The position numbers were made by a program, and so were the translations under genes. Positions 54,753 through 63,473 of a stretch of 64,000 nucleotides of DNA are shown here, piece after piece. Source of the stretch: Arthrobacter sp. MN05-02 (GTDB lineage Bacteria > Actinomycetota > Actinomycetes > Actinomycetales > Micrococcaceae). Each line of letters opens with the position of its first letter. Position 1 is the stretch's first letter. The notes under the pieces were generated by a model. That model did no database searches, was not told the DNA's origin, and saw only the letters and a list, made by a program, of their open reading frames with translations. The stretch is taken from NCBI GenBank assembly GCA_004001285.1, contig AP018697.1:2232001-2296000 (forward strand). Reading direction: 5' to 3'.

Positions 54753-55718
54753 TCAGTGCCGGAAGACGATCTTCCCGAACACGTCGCCGTCGAGCATGCG
54801 CCGGAAGCCCTGCTCCGCGTCGTCGAGGGGCAGGACGGCGTCGATCGTGGGGCGCACCCCGGTGGCGACGAGGAAGCGGGTCAGCCTCACGAGCTCCTCC
54901 CGCGTCCCCATGGTGGAACCCAGGACACGCAGCTGGAGGAAGAACACCCGGTTCAGGTCCGCGGACGGCGCCGGTCCGCTCGTCGCGCCGCACGTCACCA
55001 CGGTGCCGCCGGGCACCAGGGACTCCAGGGAGTGCGCCCATGTGGCCTCCCCCACCGAGTCGAACACGACGTCCACCCGCTCCGGCAGGCGGGCACCGGC
55101 GTCGAAGGCCTGCTCCGCGCCGAGCTCCAGCGCCCGCTCCCGCTTCGCCGCACTCCGGCTCGTCACCCAGACGCGGAACCCTGCGGCGGCGGCGAGTGCG
55201 ATCAGCGCCGACGCCACGCCGCCCCCTGCGCCCTGCACGAGCACCGTGGACCCGGGTGCCGCCGGAGAGACGGTGAAGAGCATGCGGTACGCGGTGAGCC
55301 AGGCCGTCGGCAGGCACGCGGCCTCCTCGAAGGACAGGTCCGCGGGCTTCGGCACCAGGTTCCGCTGCGGCACCCAGACGTAGTCCGCCATCGTGCCGGG
55401 ATAGCGCTCGGAGAGCAGGGAGCGCCGCGGGTCGAGCGTCTCGTCGCCCTGCCAGTCCGGCGAGGACACGACGCCGTGCACGATCACCTCGTTGCCGTCG
55501 TCGTCGATCCCCGCGGCGTCGCACCCGAGCACCATGGGCAGGCGGTCCTCCGGCAGGCCCACGCCCTTCAGCGACCACAGATCATGGTGGTTCAGGCAGG
55601 AGGCGACCACCTTCACCCGCCGGAACCCGGCCGGTGCGTCGGGGACGTCGACCTCGCCGACGGTGAGGCCGGCGAGTGGATCGGTTCCTGACTGGGTTGC
55701 TGCATAGGCGGCGCGCAT
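54753..55718 (-). CDS. MDR-family zinc-less NAD(P)H oxidoreductase (quinone-reductase-like)
   Basis: The protein has 321 residues. The medium-chain dehydrogenase fold has an N-terminal GroES-like part (CLNHHDLWSLKGVGLP, LGCDAAGI), catalytic-domain region ACLPTAWLTAYRML and the nucleotide-binding loop VLVQGAGGGVASALI. The structural zinc cysteine cluster of alcohol dehydrogenases is absent, as in quinone oxidoreductases and enoyl reductases. ATG 55718 has GGAG upstream; a start 30 nt earlier is in frame but weaker. It diverges from bL37. The substrate is unknown. Confidence 0.85.
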   Translation of the reverse strand: MRAAYAATQSGTDPLAGLTVGEVDVPDAPAGFRRVKVVASCLNHHDLWSLKGVGLPEDRLPMVLGCDAAGIDDDGNEVIVHGVVSSPDWQGDETLDPRRSLLSERYPGTMADYVWVPQRNLVPKPADLSFEEAACLPTAWLTAYRMLFTVSPAAPGSTVLVQGAGGGVASALIALAAAAGFRVWVTSRSAAKRERALELGAEQAFDAGARLPERVDVVFDSVGEATWAHSLESLVPGGTVVTCGATSGPAPSADLNRVFFLQLRVLGSTMGTREELVRLTRFLVATGVRPTIDAVLPLDDAEQGFRRMLDGDVFGKIVFRH

Positions 55719-55829
55719 ACGTAAGCTCCTTCGGTCGCGGATGTCCACCCATCCTAGGGGCGGGCCCGCAGCTCCCGGCCCCGTGGCCCCGTCCGCTGTT
55801 TAGGTGACGCCGGTTGCAGTATGGGAGAC

Positions 55830-55856
55830 TTGGGTGCAGTTCTGTACGACTACAGT
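55830..55856 (+). promoter_or_regulatory. promoter of bL37
   Basis: TTGGGT (55830-55835) and TACAGT (55851-55856) with a 15-nt spacer precede the bL37 gene; the spacing is short but the -10 is good. The leader would be about 17 nt and holds the strong AAAGGAGG Shine-Dalgarno sequence. Confidence 0.45.
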
Positions 55857-55879
55857 GCCTGAAGAAAAAGGAGGCAGCC

Positions 55880-55954
55880 ATGAGCAAGCGAGCACGCAAG
55901 CGTCGCGACCGGAAGCGTGGAGGCGCAAACCACGGTAAGCGTCCCAACACCTGA
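55880..55954 (+). CDS. ribosomal protein bL37 (AURKAIP1/COX24-domain, 24 residues)
   Basis: A 24-codon gene encodes a product that starts MSKRARKRRDRKR and ends in NHGKRPNT, 13 of its residues being Arg or Lys. It matches the tiny actinobacterial 50S protein bL37 seen in mycobacterial ribosome structures, annotated in databases as AURKAIP1/COX24 domain protein. A very strong AAAGGAGG lies 6 nt upstream of the ATG. It is followed by a long perfect hairpin. It is easily missed because of its size. Confidence 0.9.
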   Translation: MSKRARKRRDRKRGGANHGKRPNT

Positions 55955-55970
55955 GTCCAGGCGTTACAGC

Positions 55971-56021
55971 ATCGACGGAAGAACCTCCGTACCCACAGGG
56001 TACGGAGGTTCTTCCGTCGAT
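55971..56021 (+). terminator. 23-bp perfect hairpin after bL37
   Basis: Arms 55971-55993 and 55999-56021 are perfectly complementary over 23 bp with a 5-nt loop (CACAG). No T-tract follows. It lies 16 nt after the bL37 stop and 46 nt before the rsrA stop, so it could end both convergent transcripts or be a double-stranded RNase III target. Confidence 0.7.
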
Positions 56022-56067
56022 ACGTCCGGTCCGGCGACCGGTGCGACCGCCTGCGGCCTCCGGGACC

Positions 56068-56328
56068 TCAGTGGTCGACGGTCCTGAGCTGGCTGATGCG
56101 GTCGAGGATGCTCGTCTTCAGCGTCGACGGTGCGACCTCGGTGCAGGACCGCTTCACGACCGAGCGGATGACGCACTCGAGATCGTGTTCCTCCGCGCAC
56201 TGCGGGCAACCGTCGAGGTGGTCCTTGATCTCCACGAGGTCCTGGTGGGACAGCGCGCCGTCCAGGTACTCGTACAGCCGTTCGATCCTCGAGTCGGCGC
56301 AATCGCCCATGCTCTCGCAATCGCTCAT
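56068..56328 (-). CDS. rsrA: zinc anti-sigma factor RsrA (redox sensing)
   Basis: This 86-residue ZAS-family anti-sigma factor has the zinc motif HLDGCPQC (H37, C41, C44) and further cysteines at 4, 10, 52 and 62. In Streptomyces RsrA, oxidation of the equivalent zinc thiols to a disulfide releases SigR. Its ATG overlaps the sigR stop (ATGA), which gives stoichiometric co-production. In actinobacteria this pair controls thioredoxin and mycothiol systems; I infer the same here. Confidence 0.92.
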   Translation of the reverse strand: MSDCESMGDCADSRIERLYEYLDGALSHQDLVEIKDHLDGCPQCAEEHDLECVIRSVVKRSCTEVAPSTLKTSILDRISQLRTVDH

Positions 56329-57134
56329 TTCTCCATCTCCTGTTCCTTGCCCGCTGCACCCGTCGCTACCCGGGTCTTGGCGCCAGCACCTGCGGTGACC
56401 CCCAGGCCCCGCTCGTGCGCGTACTCGGCGAGGAGTTCGCGCAGCAGCTTGCGGCCGCGGTGCAGCCGGGACATGACGGTCCCGATGGGCGTGTTCATGA
56501 TTTCCGATATCTCCTTGTACGCGAAGCCTTCGACGTCCGAGAAGTACACTGCAAGCCGGAACTCCTCCGGGATCGCCTGGAGGGCGCTCTTCACATCGGA
56601 ATCGGGCAGGTGGTCCAGCGCCTCGGCCTCTGCGGAGCGGAGTCCGCTGGAGGTGTGCTCGGCCGCCTTCGCGAGCTGCCAGTCCTCGATCGTGTCCGAA
56701 TGCGACTGCAGCGGCTCGCGCTGCCGCTTCCGGTACAGGTTGATGTAGGTGTTGGTGAGGATCCGGTACAGCCATGCCTTCAGGTTGGTGCCCGGCTTGT
56801 ACTGGTGGAACGCCGAGAACGCCTTGGTGTAGGCCTCCTGGACAAGGTCCTCCGCGTCGCTGGGGTTCCGGGCCATCCGCATGGCGGCCGAGTAGAGCTG
56901 GTCGACATACTGCATGGCGTCGCGCTCGAAACGCGCCTTGCGGTCGGCTTCCGACTCCGTGGACACGTCCAGCTCGGCGTCCTCCGCCGGGCTACTACCT
57001 GCTGGGGCTGTTGTATTCATCGTGCCAAAGTCTACGCGTCCCGGTCCTCGCAGCGCCGGGGTGGCGTTCCTCGGAACCGAGGTCGAGAGCTGGAAATCCG
57101 GTCTTTCGACCGTCGCGGTCCGTGTCCCCGTCAT
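56325..57134 (-). CDS. sigR: ECF sigma factor SigR/SigH (thiol-oxidative stress)
   Basis: Up to 269 residues. Sigma region 2 ([29 protein letters not shown], then [11 protein letters not shown]) and region 4 ([46 protein letters not shown]) are complete. There are two plausible starts: ATG 57134 (GAGAGGAA upstream) and ATG 57020, which gives 231 residues and fits most homologues. A SigR-type promoter lies upstream of the first and a TAGACT -10 hexamer (57034-57029) 8 nt before the second. This resembles Streptomyces sigR, where the SigR-driven transcript makes a longer unstable form. The C-terminus overlaps rsrA. Confidence 0.92.
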   Translation of the reverse strand: MTGTRTATVERPDFQLSTSVPRNATPALRGPGRVDFGTMNTTAPAGSSPAEDAELDVSTESEADRKARFERDAMQYVDQLYSAAMRMARNPSDAEDLVQEAYTKAFSAFHQYKPGTNLKAWLYRILTNTYINLYRKRQREPLQSHSDTIEDWQLAKAAEHTSSGLRSAEAEALDHLPDSDVKSALQAIPEEFRLAVYFSDVEGFAYKEISEIMNTPIGTVMSRLHRGRKLLRELLAEYAHERGLGVTAGAGAKTRVATGAAGKEQEMEK

Positions 57135-57178
57135 CCGTGCCGTTCCTCTCCCGTTCGCCCGTTCCTCACCTCTGCGTC

Positions 57179-57204
57179 AACCCGCACGCCTCCCCCCTTA
57201 TTCC
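57179..57204 (-). promoter_or_regulatory. SigR-type autoregulatory promoter of sigR
   Basis: On the minus strand GGAAT (57204-57200) and GTT (57181-57179) are separated by exactly 18 nt, the consensus recognised by SigR/SigH in Streptomyces and mycobacteria. Transcription would begin about 8 nt downstream and include ATG 57134. It marks positive autoregulation. Confidence 0.75.
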
Positions 57205-57381
57205 TGCCACGGGTTCCTGCCGCGGAACGTCGTCGCCGCTCCCGCCCCGCTCGCCGCAAGCGCCCGGGCGCCGCCCGGTTCCGCATCGCACGCGGTGGTG
57301 CGGCATGTAAAACTAGACCCAGCGTGCTTCGTATACGTCAACCGATGCCCGGCTCACGCCGCCGGCAACCAGGAGGCAGTT

Positions 57382-57930
57382 GTGACCCTTGTCCGCGTAA
57401 TCGCCCGACCCTTGATCGCCAGCAGTTTCGTCTTCTCCGGCGTCGACCGGCTCCGCAACGCCGGCACGACCGCGCCGCAGCTGAAGCCGGTGCTCGCGAG
57501 CGTGACCAGAGTCGTCCCCTCGGCCGCGGCCGTCACCGGCAACGAGAAGCTCGTGGGCCAGGTGCTTGGAGCCACCCAGGTGGGTGCGGCCCTCCTGCTC
57601 GGCATCGGGCGCTTCTCGCGCGTCGCGGCCCTGCTGCTGGCCGTGACGACCACGGTCAACACCCTCGTGGACTACCGTTCGGCCGATGCCTCGACCCCGG
57701 AGGGCAAGAAGGACCGGCGCTCGCAGCTGCTCAAGAACCTCTCGCTGATCGGCACCGTCCTGCTGGCCACGGTGGACACCAACGGCCGTCCGGGCATCGC
57801 CTGGCGCGCCGAGCACCTCGCCATGGACGCCAGGAAGAACGCCGTCGGCCTCGGCAAGGATGCCCGCAAGCAGTTCGAGAAAGCCGACAAGGCCGTGCGC
57901 AGGACCGCCGCCGACGTCGTGGGTTCCTAG
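57382..57930 (+). CDS. DoxX-family membrane protein
   Basis: The protein has 182 residues with four hydrophobic segments ([70 protein letters not shown]), matching DoxX. The basic C-terminal tail with [20 protein letters not shown] is cytoplasmic. In mycobacteria a DoxX protein works with SodA and SseA in oxidative stress defence; the divergent sigR/rsrA pair makes a similar role attractive but not proven. GTG 57382 has AGGAGG upstream. The aroA start is 6 nt after its stop. Confidence 0.85.
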   Translation: MTLVRVIARPLIASSFVFSGVDRLRNAGTTAPQLKPVLASVTRVVPSAAAVTGNEKLVGQVLGATQVGAALLLGIGRFSRVAALLLAVTTTVNTLVDYRSADASTPEGKKDRRSQLLKNLSLIGTVLLATVDTNGRPGIAWRAEHLAMDARKNAVGLGKDARKQFEKADKAVRRTAADVVGS

Positions 57931-57935
57931 GCTCC

Positions 57936-59285
57936 ATGTCCGTATCACCAGGCGGGGTGTCCGAGCAGGATCTGTGGCGGGCGCCCCGCCTGACCCGTCC
58001 CGTGGACGCGGTCATCTCGGTCCCGGGCTCGAAGTCCCTCACCAACCGCTACCTCGTCCTCGCGGCCCTCGCCGACGGGCCGAGCACCATCCGGAGGCCG
58101 CTGCACTCCCGCGACTCCGCGCTGATGGTCGCGGCCCTGCGCGACCTCGGCGCCGTCATCGAGGAGATACCGGGGGACGGCGACTTCGGTCCTGACCTGC
58201 ACGTCACGCCCCTCCGGACGGGCGAGGGAGACGGACGGCCCCGCGCCGTCGACTGCGGCCTCGCCGGCACGGTGATGCGCTTCGTCCCCCCGCTCGCCGG
58301 CCTCGTCGAGGGGACCACGACCTTCGACGGTGACCCGCACGCACGCCGCCGCCCCATGGGCAGCATCATCGCCGCCCTCCGCGGACTCGGCGTGGCGGTG
58401 GACGACGACGGCGCGGGCTCCCTGCCCTTCGCCGTGCAGGGCAACGGGACGGTCCGGGGCGGGCACCTCGTCATCGACGCCTCGGCGTCCTCGCAGTTCG
58501 TGTCGGCCCTCCTGCTCGTGGGCGCCCGATTCGCCGTCGGGCTCCACCTCGAACACGCGGGCGAACCCGTGCCCAGCCTCGACCACGTCCGCATGACGGT
58601 CGAGACCCTGAGGTCGCTCGGCGTGTCCGTCGACGACACCGTGCCGAACCACTGGAGTGTCGCCCCGGGCCCCATCCGTGCCTTCGACGTCGCCGTGGAA
58701 CCCGACCTGTCCAACGCCGGGCCCTTCCTGGCCGCGGCGGTGGTCACGGGCGGCACGGTCCGCGTGCGCAACTGGCCCCGGGACACCACCCAGGTCGGCG
58801 ACGCGTGGCGGCGCATCCTCCCTCTCATGGGCGCGGAGGCGGCACTCGACGGCGACGTGCTCACCGTGACCGGTGGAGCGGCCATCTCGGGAGGGGTGTT
58901 CGCCGACACCTCCGAGCTCGCGCCCACCGTCGCCGCGCTGTGCGCGCTGGCGGACTCTCCGTCGACGCTGACCGGCATCGCCCACCTCCGCGGCCACGAG
59001 ACGGACCGCCTCGCGGCACTCGTGGCGGAGATCAACGGACTCGGCGGGGATGCCGAGGAGACCGGGGACGGCCTCGTCATCCGGCCTGCGCCGCTCCATG
59101 GCGGGACCTTCCACACGTACGACGACCACCGGATGGCGACCGCCGGCGCGATCATCGGGCTGGCCGTCGACGGCGTCGAGGTGGAGAACATCGGCACCAC
59201 GGCCAAGACCCTGCCGGAATTCCCCGACCTCTGGGCGGTCGTCGCAGGCACAGCCGGCTCCGCGGACGCGGTGGCACGGGCATGA
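57936..59285 (+). CDS. aroA: 3-phosphoshikimate 1-carboxyvinyltransferase (EPSP synthase)
   Basis: This 449-residue enzyme makes EPSP from shikimate-3-phosphate and PEP in chorismate synthesis. Key motifs are [20 protein letters not shown] (about 26-45), the [15 protein letters not shown] block (GxxGTxxRF equivalent of the PEP/glyphosate region), [14 protein letters not shown], and [12 protein letters not shown] with [14 protein letters not shown] near the C-terminus. Actinobacterial class I-like. ATG 57936 is the first start after doxX; the ribosome site is weak, so coupling with doxX is likely. The stop overlaps rsgA (ATGA). Confidence 0.94.
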   Translation: MSVSPGGVSEQDLWRAPRLTRPVDAVISVPGSKSLTNRYLVLAALADGPSTIRRPLHSRDSALMVAALRDLGAVIEEIPGDGDFGPDLHVTPLRTGEGDGRPRAVDCGLAGTVMRFVPPLAGLVEGTTTFDGDPHARRRPMGSIIAALRGLGVAVDDDGAGSLPFAVQGNGTVRGGHLVIDASASSQFVSALLLVGARFAVGLHLEHAGEPVPSLDHVRMTVETLRSLGVSVDDTVPNHWSVAPGPIRAFDVAVEPDLSNAGPFLAAAVVTGGTVRVRNWPRDTTQVGDAWRRILPLMGAEAALDGDVLTVTGGAAISGGVFADTSELAPTVAALCALADSPSTLTGIAHLRGHETDRLAALVAEINGLGGDAEETGDGLVIRPAPLHGGTFHTYDDHRMATAGAIIGLAVDGVEVENIGTTAKTLPEFPDLWAVVAGTAGSADAVARA

Positions 59286-60412
59286 GCGAGGCCGGCAACC
59301 GCCGCGGCTCGAGGGCCTGGGACGAGTCCGACGTCCGGATCCGCCCCAACAAGAAGGGCTCGCGCCCCCGCACCAAGAACCGGCCCGCCTACGACGAGGC
59401 CGTGACGGGACGCGTGGTGACGGTCGACCGCGGGCGCTACACGACGGTGGTCGACGAGGACACCCCCGACGAGCGGACCGTCGTCGCGGCGCGCGCGCGC
59501 GAACTGCGGCGCAGCGCCGTCGTCGCCGGGGACCTCGTGGCCCTCGTCGGCGATCTCTCCGGCGGCCCGGATTCCCTCGCGCGCCTCGTACGGATCGAGG
59601 ACCGTCGGACCGTCCTGCGCCGGAGCGCGGACGACACCGACCCCGTGGAACGCGTCGTCGTCGCCAACGCGGACCAGCTCGTGATCGTCGTCGCAGCGGC
59701 CAATCCGGAACCGAGGACGGGCTTCATCGACCGCGCCCTCGTGGCCGCCTACGACGCCGGTATCGAGCCGCTGCTGTGCATCACGAAGGCCGACCTCCGC
59801 GACCCCGCGCCGCTGCTCGCCAACTACGAGCACCTCGACCTCCGCGTGATCATCAGCCGGACGGACGAGGGCGTGGGGATCGAGGCGACCTCCGACGACG
59901 GCGAGTCGGCGCGCCTCTCCTCAGGGGCGGTCGACGCCCTGCGCGACGAGCTCGACGGCCAGGTGAGCGTGCTGCTCGGCCATTCGGGTGTCGGGAAGTC
60001 CACCATGGTCAACGCGCTGACCGGCTCCACACGCGCCACGGGAGGCGTCAACGCGGTGACCGGGCGGGGCCGGCACACGTCGTCGTCCGCCCTCGCGCTC
60101 AAGGCGGCCGACGCCGCCCCGGGCACCTGGATCATCGACACCCCGGGCATCCGCTCGTTCGGACTCGCCCACGTGGACGCCGACCGCATCCTCAAGGCCT
60201 TCCCTGACCTCGAACCGGGCACCGAACGCTGCGAGCGGGGCTGCCGCCACGACGGCCAGGCGATCGACTGCGGACTGGACAGCTATGTCGCGGAAGGACT
60301 GGCCGGCGAGTCCGGTCCGGTCCGCCTCGCGTCGCTCCGACGGCTCCTGAACGCCGGAACGGCCGACCCGCGGGGCAGCGCCCATGACGCCAAGGAATTG
60401 GGGCAGCAGTGA
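59282..60412 (+). CDS. rsgA: ribosome small-subunit GTPase RsgA
   Basis: This 376-residue circularly permuted GTPase acts in late 30S maturation. Order seen: an N-terminal OB region ([15 protein letters not shown]), G4 TKAD, G1 [15 protein letters not shown]3 DTPGIRSFG, and a C-terminal zinc knuckle [14 protein letters not shown]. The permuted G4-G1-G3 order is diagnostic. Its start overlaps the aroA stop; aroA-rsgA-hisN is a common actinobacterial order, broken here by a cold-shock gene. Confidence 0.93.
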   Translation: MSEAGNRRGSRAWDESDVRIRPNKKGSRPRTKNRPAYDEAVTGRVVTVDRGRYTTVVDEDTPDERTVVAARARELRRSAVVAGDLVALVGDLSGGPDSLARLVRIEDRRTVLRRSADDTDPVERVVVANADQLVIVVAAANPEPRTGFIDRALVAAYDAGIEPLLCITKADLRDPAPLLANYEHLDLRVIISRTDEGVGIEATSDDGESARLSSGAVDALRDELDGQVSVLLGHSGVGKSTMVNALTGSTRATGGVNAVTGRGRHTSSSALALKAADAAPGTWIIDTPGIRSFGLAHVDADRILKAFPDLEPGTERCERGCRHDGQAIDCGLDSYVAEGLAGESGPVRLASLRRLLNAGTADPRGSAHDAKELGQQ

Positions 60413-60427
60413 TCCGCCCGATCACTG
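60407..60427 (+). other. inverted repeat across the rsgA stop
   Basis: CAGTGATC-CGCCC-GATCACTG has perfect 8-bp arms; the left arm includes the rsgA stop codon. It lacks a following T-tract. It may be a weak terminator or an operator for the downstream cold-shock gene. Confidence 0.4.
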
Positions 60428-60575
60428 GTAGGGTGGGTGCTGTTGTTGTTTGCGCATTAAATTTCAAGCCTTGACCCTCCACCTGGAGTTCGACAGCTTT
60501 TGACGATAAGCGGGTAACGAACACCACGATGAGCGCCCGAACGTCGGAACGCTCTCCCAGGTTAGGAAATACATC
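60428..60575 (+). promoter_or_regulatory. promoter and AT-rich leader of the cold-shock gene
   Basis: This interval contains AT-rich GCGCATTAAATTTCAAG and a TTGACC/TTGACG pair, and ends in AGGTTAGGAAATACATC before the ATG. A leader of 80-130 nt is likely, as in other cold-shock genes, where it folds into a temperature-responsive structure. I could not assign one promoter with certainty. Confidence 0.4.
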
Positions 60576-60779
60576 ATGGCTTCAGGCACAGTGAAATGGT
60601 TCAACGCCGAAAAGGGCTTCGGCTTCATCGCTCCCGACGACGGAGGCGCTGACGTGTTCGCCCACTTCTCCGCGATCAACTCGAGCGGCTACCGTTCGCT
60701 CGAAGAGAACCAGAAGGTCGACTTCGAGACCACCCAGGAACCCAAGGGCCCCCAGGCCGAGAACATCACCGTTCTCTGA
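60576..60779 (+). CDS. cold-shock protein (CspA family)
   Basis: This 67-residue single cold-shock domain has RNP1 KGFGFI (14-19) and RNP2 VFAHFSAI (27-34) and is the standard length. It is a small RNA chaperone that melts secondary structure in mRNA. It has its own leader and terminator, so it is monocistronic between rsgA and hisN. Confidence 0.95.
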   Translation: MASGTVKWFNAEKGFGFIAPDDGGADVFAHFSAINSSGYRSLEENQKVDFETTQEPKGPQAENITVL

Positions 60780-60808
60780 TTCTCCCCGTGCCGCTCTGCG
60801 GCGCCGGA

Positions 60809-60849
60809 CAGGAAGCCACCGCGCGGCGCGAGCCCGCGGTGGTTTCCTG
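60809..60849 (+). terminator. terminator of the cold-shock gene
   Basis: A 15-bp stem (60809-60823 with 60835-60849, one G-U pair) over an 11-nt loop lies 30 nt after the stop. The following sequence CTGTCGTGG has no strong T-tract, so efficiency is uncertain. Confidence 0.6.
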
Positions 60850-60916
60850 CTGTCGTGGCCCTTCCGTCCCGCGTCCCCGTGCTCGATGCGCCCGCCCAGA
60901 CGATAGGTTGATGGCT

Positions 60917-61726
60917 ATGAGTTTCACGCAGGGCTACAACGACGATCTCCGTCTCGCCCACATCATGGCCGATTCGGTCGACGACCAGACCATGTCGCGC
61001 TTCAAGGCACTCGACCTCCGCATCGAGACCAAACCGGACCTCACCCCGGTCACCGACGCGGACAGGAGCGCGGAGGAGGCGATCCGGGGCCAGCTCTCGC
61101 GTGCCCGCCCCCGTGACGCCGTGCTCGGGGAGGAGTTCGGCAGCACCGGCTCCGGGTCCCGCCGCTGGGTGATCGATCCGATCGACGGCACCAAGAACTT
61201 CGTGCGCGGCGTGCCCGTCTGGGCCACCCTGATCTCCCTGATCGACGAGGGCAGGCCCGTCGTCGGCGTCGTCAGCGCGCCCGCCCTGGGCAAACGCTGG
61301 TGGGCGGCGGAGGGCACCGGCGCCTATACCGGCAAGTCGCTCGCGGCCGCGCAACGCCTGCGGGTGTCCAACGTCTCCCGGCTCGAGGACGCCTCGCTGT
61401 CCTACTCCAGCCTGTCCGGCTGGCGCGAGCGCGGCGCACTCGCCGAGTTCGTCAACCTGACCGACCGGGTCTGGCGCACGCGCGCGTACGGAGACTTCTG
61501 GTCCTACTGCCTCGTGGCCGAGGGCGCCGTCGACGTCGCCTGCGAGCCCGAACTGAACCTGCACGACATGGCGGCGCTCGTCCCCATCGTGACGGAGGCC
61601 GGAGGACGCTTCACCTCGCTGGACGGCGAGGACGGCCCGTTCGGCGGCAACGCCCTGGCGACGAACGGCACCCTGCACAGCGAGGTGCTGCGGACCCTCA
61701 ACCCGGACGTGGATGATCTGCTCTAG
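60917..61726 (+). CDS. hisN: histidinol-phosphatase (inositol-monophosphatase family)
   Basis: This 269-residue Mg-dependent phosphatase of the IMPase/FIG superfamily is closest in pattern to actinobacterial HisN. Motifs are [23 protein letters not shown], the metal site [15 protein letters not shown], and [21 protein letters not shown]. In actinobacteria this type performs the histidinol-phosphate step of histidine synthesis. TAGGTT (60904-60909) ends 7 nt before ATG 60917, suggesting a leaderless start there; ATG 60911 is two codons upstream in the same frame. A general inositol-phosphatase activity is possible. Confidence 0.86.
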   Translation: MSFTQGYNDDLRLAHIMADSVDDQTMSRFKALDLRIETKPDLTPVTDADRSAEEAIRGQLSRARPRDAVLGEEFGSTGSGSRRWVIDPIDGTKNFVRGVPVWATLISLIDEGRPVVGVVSAPALGKRWWAAEGTGAYTGKSLAAAQRLRVSNVSRLEDASLSYSSLSGWRERGALAEFVNLTDRVWRTRAYGDFWSYCLVAEGAVDVACEPELNLHDMAALVPIVTEAGGRFTSLDGEDGPFGGNALATNGTLHSEVLRTLNPDVDDLL

Positions 61727-61756
61727 CCGCACGGTCTTCCGGCCGCGGGGCATCCG

Positions 61757-62518
61757 GTGAGCTCCGGCCCGCGGCTCGACGAGCAACGGCGCCTGGAGCT
61801 GGCCCGCGCCTACCTCTCCGGAGCAGGCCGCTACGACCGTGTCCGTCCCGGGTATCCCGCACGGGTCGCGGACTGGATCGTGCCGGAGCACGCCCGCCAT
61901 GCGGCGGACGTCGGCGCCGGGACGGGCCTCTTCACGGCCCTCCTGGCGCAGCGCGGACTCGAGGTGACGGCGGTCGACCCGTCCGAGGACATGCTGGCGG
62001 TCCTCTCGGCGCGCCTGCCCGGCGTGCCCGCGGTGCAGGGCACGGCCGAGGAGTCCACGCTGCCGGACAGGTCCCTCGACCTTCTCACGCTGGCGCAGAC
62101 GTGGCACTGGTGCGACCATCCCGCCGCCCTCCGCGAGGCCGCGCGGGTCCTGGCGCCGGGCGGACGCCTGGCGCTGGTGTGGAACCAGCTCGATGTCTCG
62201 CTCCCCTGGGTGCACCGCCTGTCCCGCATCATGCACGCGGGGGACGTCTACTCGCCCGCGTACCGGCCCGATCTCGGCCCCTCCTTCGGGCCGCCGGAGG
62301 ACCTGGTGGTGCACTGGGCCCAGGAGCTGCCGGTCGCCGACGTCGTCGACCTCGCGAGGTCGCGGAGCTACTACCAGCGCGCCGCACCGGCGCTCCAGGC
62401 GCGTGTGGAGTCGAATCTGCGCTGGTATCTCACCGACTACCTCGCCTTCGACCCGGCGGCCACCATCAGCATCCCGTACTACACCCACGCCTGGCGCGCC
62501 TCCCTCGCGACCCCCTAG
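61757..62518 (+). CDS. class I SAM-dependent methyltransferase
   Basis: The protein has 253 residues. Rossmann motif ADVGAGTGLFTALLAQRG (about 49-66), then VDPSEDMLAVLSARLPG and LLTLAQTWHWCDHPAALREAARVLAPGGRL are hallmarks of Methyltransf_11-type enzymes. The substrate is unknown. It starts at GTG 61757, 30 nt after hisN; its stop is only 31 nt before the manganese transporter start, but a regulated promoter lies in that gap. Confidence 0.82.
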   Translation: MSSGPRLDEQRRLELARAYLSGAGRYDRVRPGYPARVADWIVPEHARHAADVGAGTGLFTALLAQRGLEVTAVDPSEDMLAVLSARLPGVPAVQGTAEESTLPDRSLDLLTLAQTWHWCDHPAALREAARVLAPGGRLALVWNQLDVSLPWVHRLSRIMHAGDVYSPAYRPDLGPSFGPPEDLVVHWAQELPVADVVDLARSRSYYQRAAPALQARVESNLRWYLTDYLAFDPAATISIPYYTHAWRASLATP

Positions 62519-62558
62519 TTTTCGGCATGCCTAAACGCTATTTTTAGGTATGCCTACC
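62519..62558 (+). promoter_or_regulatory. tandem DtxR/MntR-like operators over the mntA start
   Basis: Two related near-palindromes, around GGCATGCCTAAA (62524-62535) and TTTAGGTATGCC (62543-62554), form an inverted repeat with one mismatch in 12 and centres 23 bp apart. The second covers the ATG at 62550. TATTTT (62539-62544) between them fits a -10 for a leaderless transcript. TAGGTATGCCTA resembles DtxR-family boxes, so Mn-dependent MntR repression is the natural reading. Confidence 0.65.
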
Positions 62559-63473
62559 TCCCAGCGCGGACGGACGAACTCCGCCGCCACCGCATGGTGC
62601 GTCGCCGCGGCGCTAGTGCTCGGGGGTTGCGCCGCCGATACGGCGCCGGCCGCCGGGACGGACACCCGACCCCTGGTCCTCACCACCTTCTCGGTGCTCG
62701 CCGACCTCGCCGACACGGTCGGCGGAGGGCATGTGCGCGTGGAGTCGATCACGAAGGTCGGCGCCGAGATCCACGGCTACGAACCGACGCCCTCCGATCT
62801 CGTCCGGGCACAGGACGCGGACCTCATCCTGGACAACGGCCTCGGCCTCGAGCGCTGGTTCGAGCGCTTCCTGCACTCCGTGGACGCCCCGCATGTGGTG
62901 CTCTCGGACGGCGTCGAACCGGTCGCCATCCGGTCCGGCGACTACACCGGCCGGGCGAACCCGCACGCCTGGATGTCGCCCCTCGCAGCACAGACCTACG
63001 TGGACAACACCGTGGCTGCGCTCGCCGGCCTGGCACCCGAGCACACCGCCGATTTCGAGGCCAACGGCCGGCGGTTGAAGGAGGACCTCGCAGGGCTCCT
63101 CGCGGGGTTCCGCGAGGAGCTCGCCGACCTCGACGCCGCCGCCCTCGTGACCTGCGAGGGAGCCTTCTCCTACCTGGCACGCGACGCCGGCCTCGAGGAG
63201 GCCTTCCTCTGGCCGGTCAACGCGGACGCCGAGGGCACCCCGCGGCAGATCAGGGACGTCATCGCATTCGTCGAGGAGAACGACGTGCCGACCGTCTTCT
63301 GCGAATCGACGGTCGATCCCTCGGCGCAGGAGCAGGTGGCCCTCGCCACGGGCACGGAACTCGGCGGCATGCTCTACGTCGACTCGCTGTCCGCGGCCGA
63401 TGGCCCGGTACCGACGTTCGTCGACCTCATCCGCCACGACCTCGAGACCATCACGGAAGGACTCTCGCGATGA
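62550..63473 (+). CDS. mntA: Mn/Fe-binding lipoprotein of a metal ABC importer (MntA/PsaA-like)
   Basis: This 307-residue cluster A-I binding lipoprotein has lipobox VLGGC with Cys27. The expected His-His-Glu-Asp metal set is visible: H in AEIHGYEPTPSDL, H in GRANPHAWMSP, E in CEGAFSYLARD/FCESTVD and D in LYVDSLS. There is no His-rich loop, unlike ZnuA at 38031-39056, which favours manganese or iron over zinc. The ATG lies inside an operator and has no Shine-Dalgarno sequence, so a leaderless mRNA is likely. Its stop overlaps the ATPase start (ATGA). Confidence 0.86.
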   Translation: MPTSQRGRTNSAATAWCVAAALVLGGCAADTAPAAGTDTRPLVLTTFSVLADLADTVGGGHVRVESITKVGAEIHGYEPTPSDLVRAQDADLILDNGLGLERWFERFLHSVDAPHVVLSDGVEPVAIRSGDYTGRANPHAWMSPLAAQTYVDNTVAALAGLAPEHTADFEANGRRLKEDLAGLLAGFREELADLDAAALVTCEGAFSYLARDAGLEEAFLWPVNADAEGTPRQIRDVIAFVEENDVPTVFCESTVDPSAQEQVALATGTELGGMLYVDSLSAADGPVPTFVDLIRHDLETITEGLSR

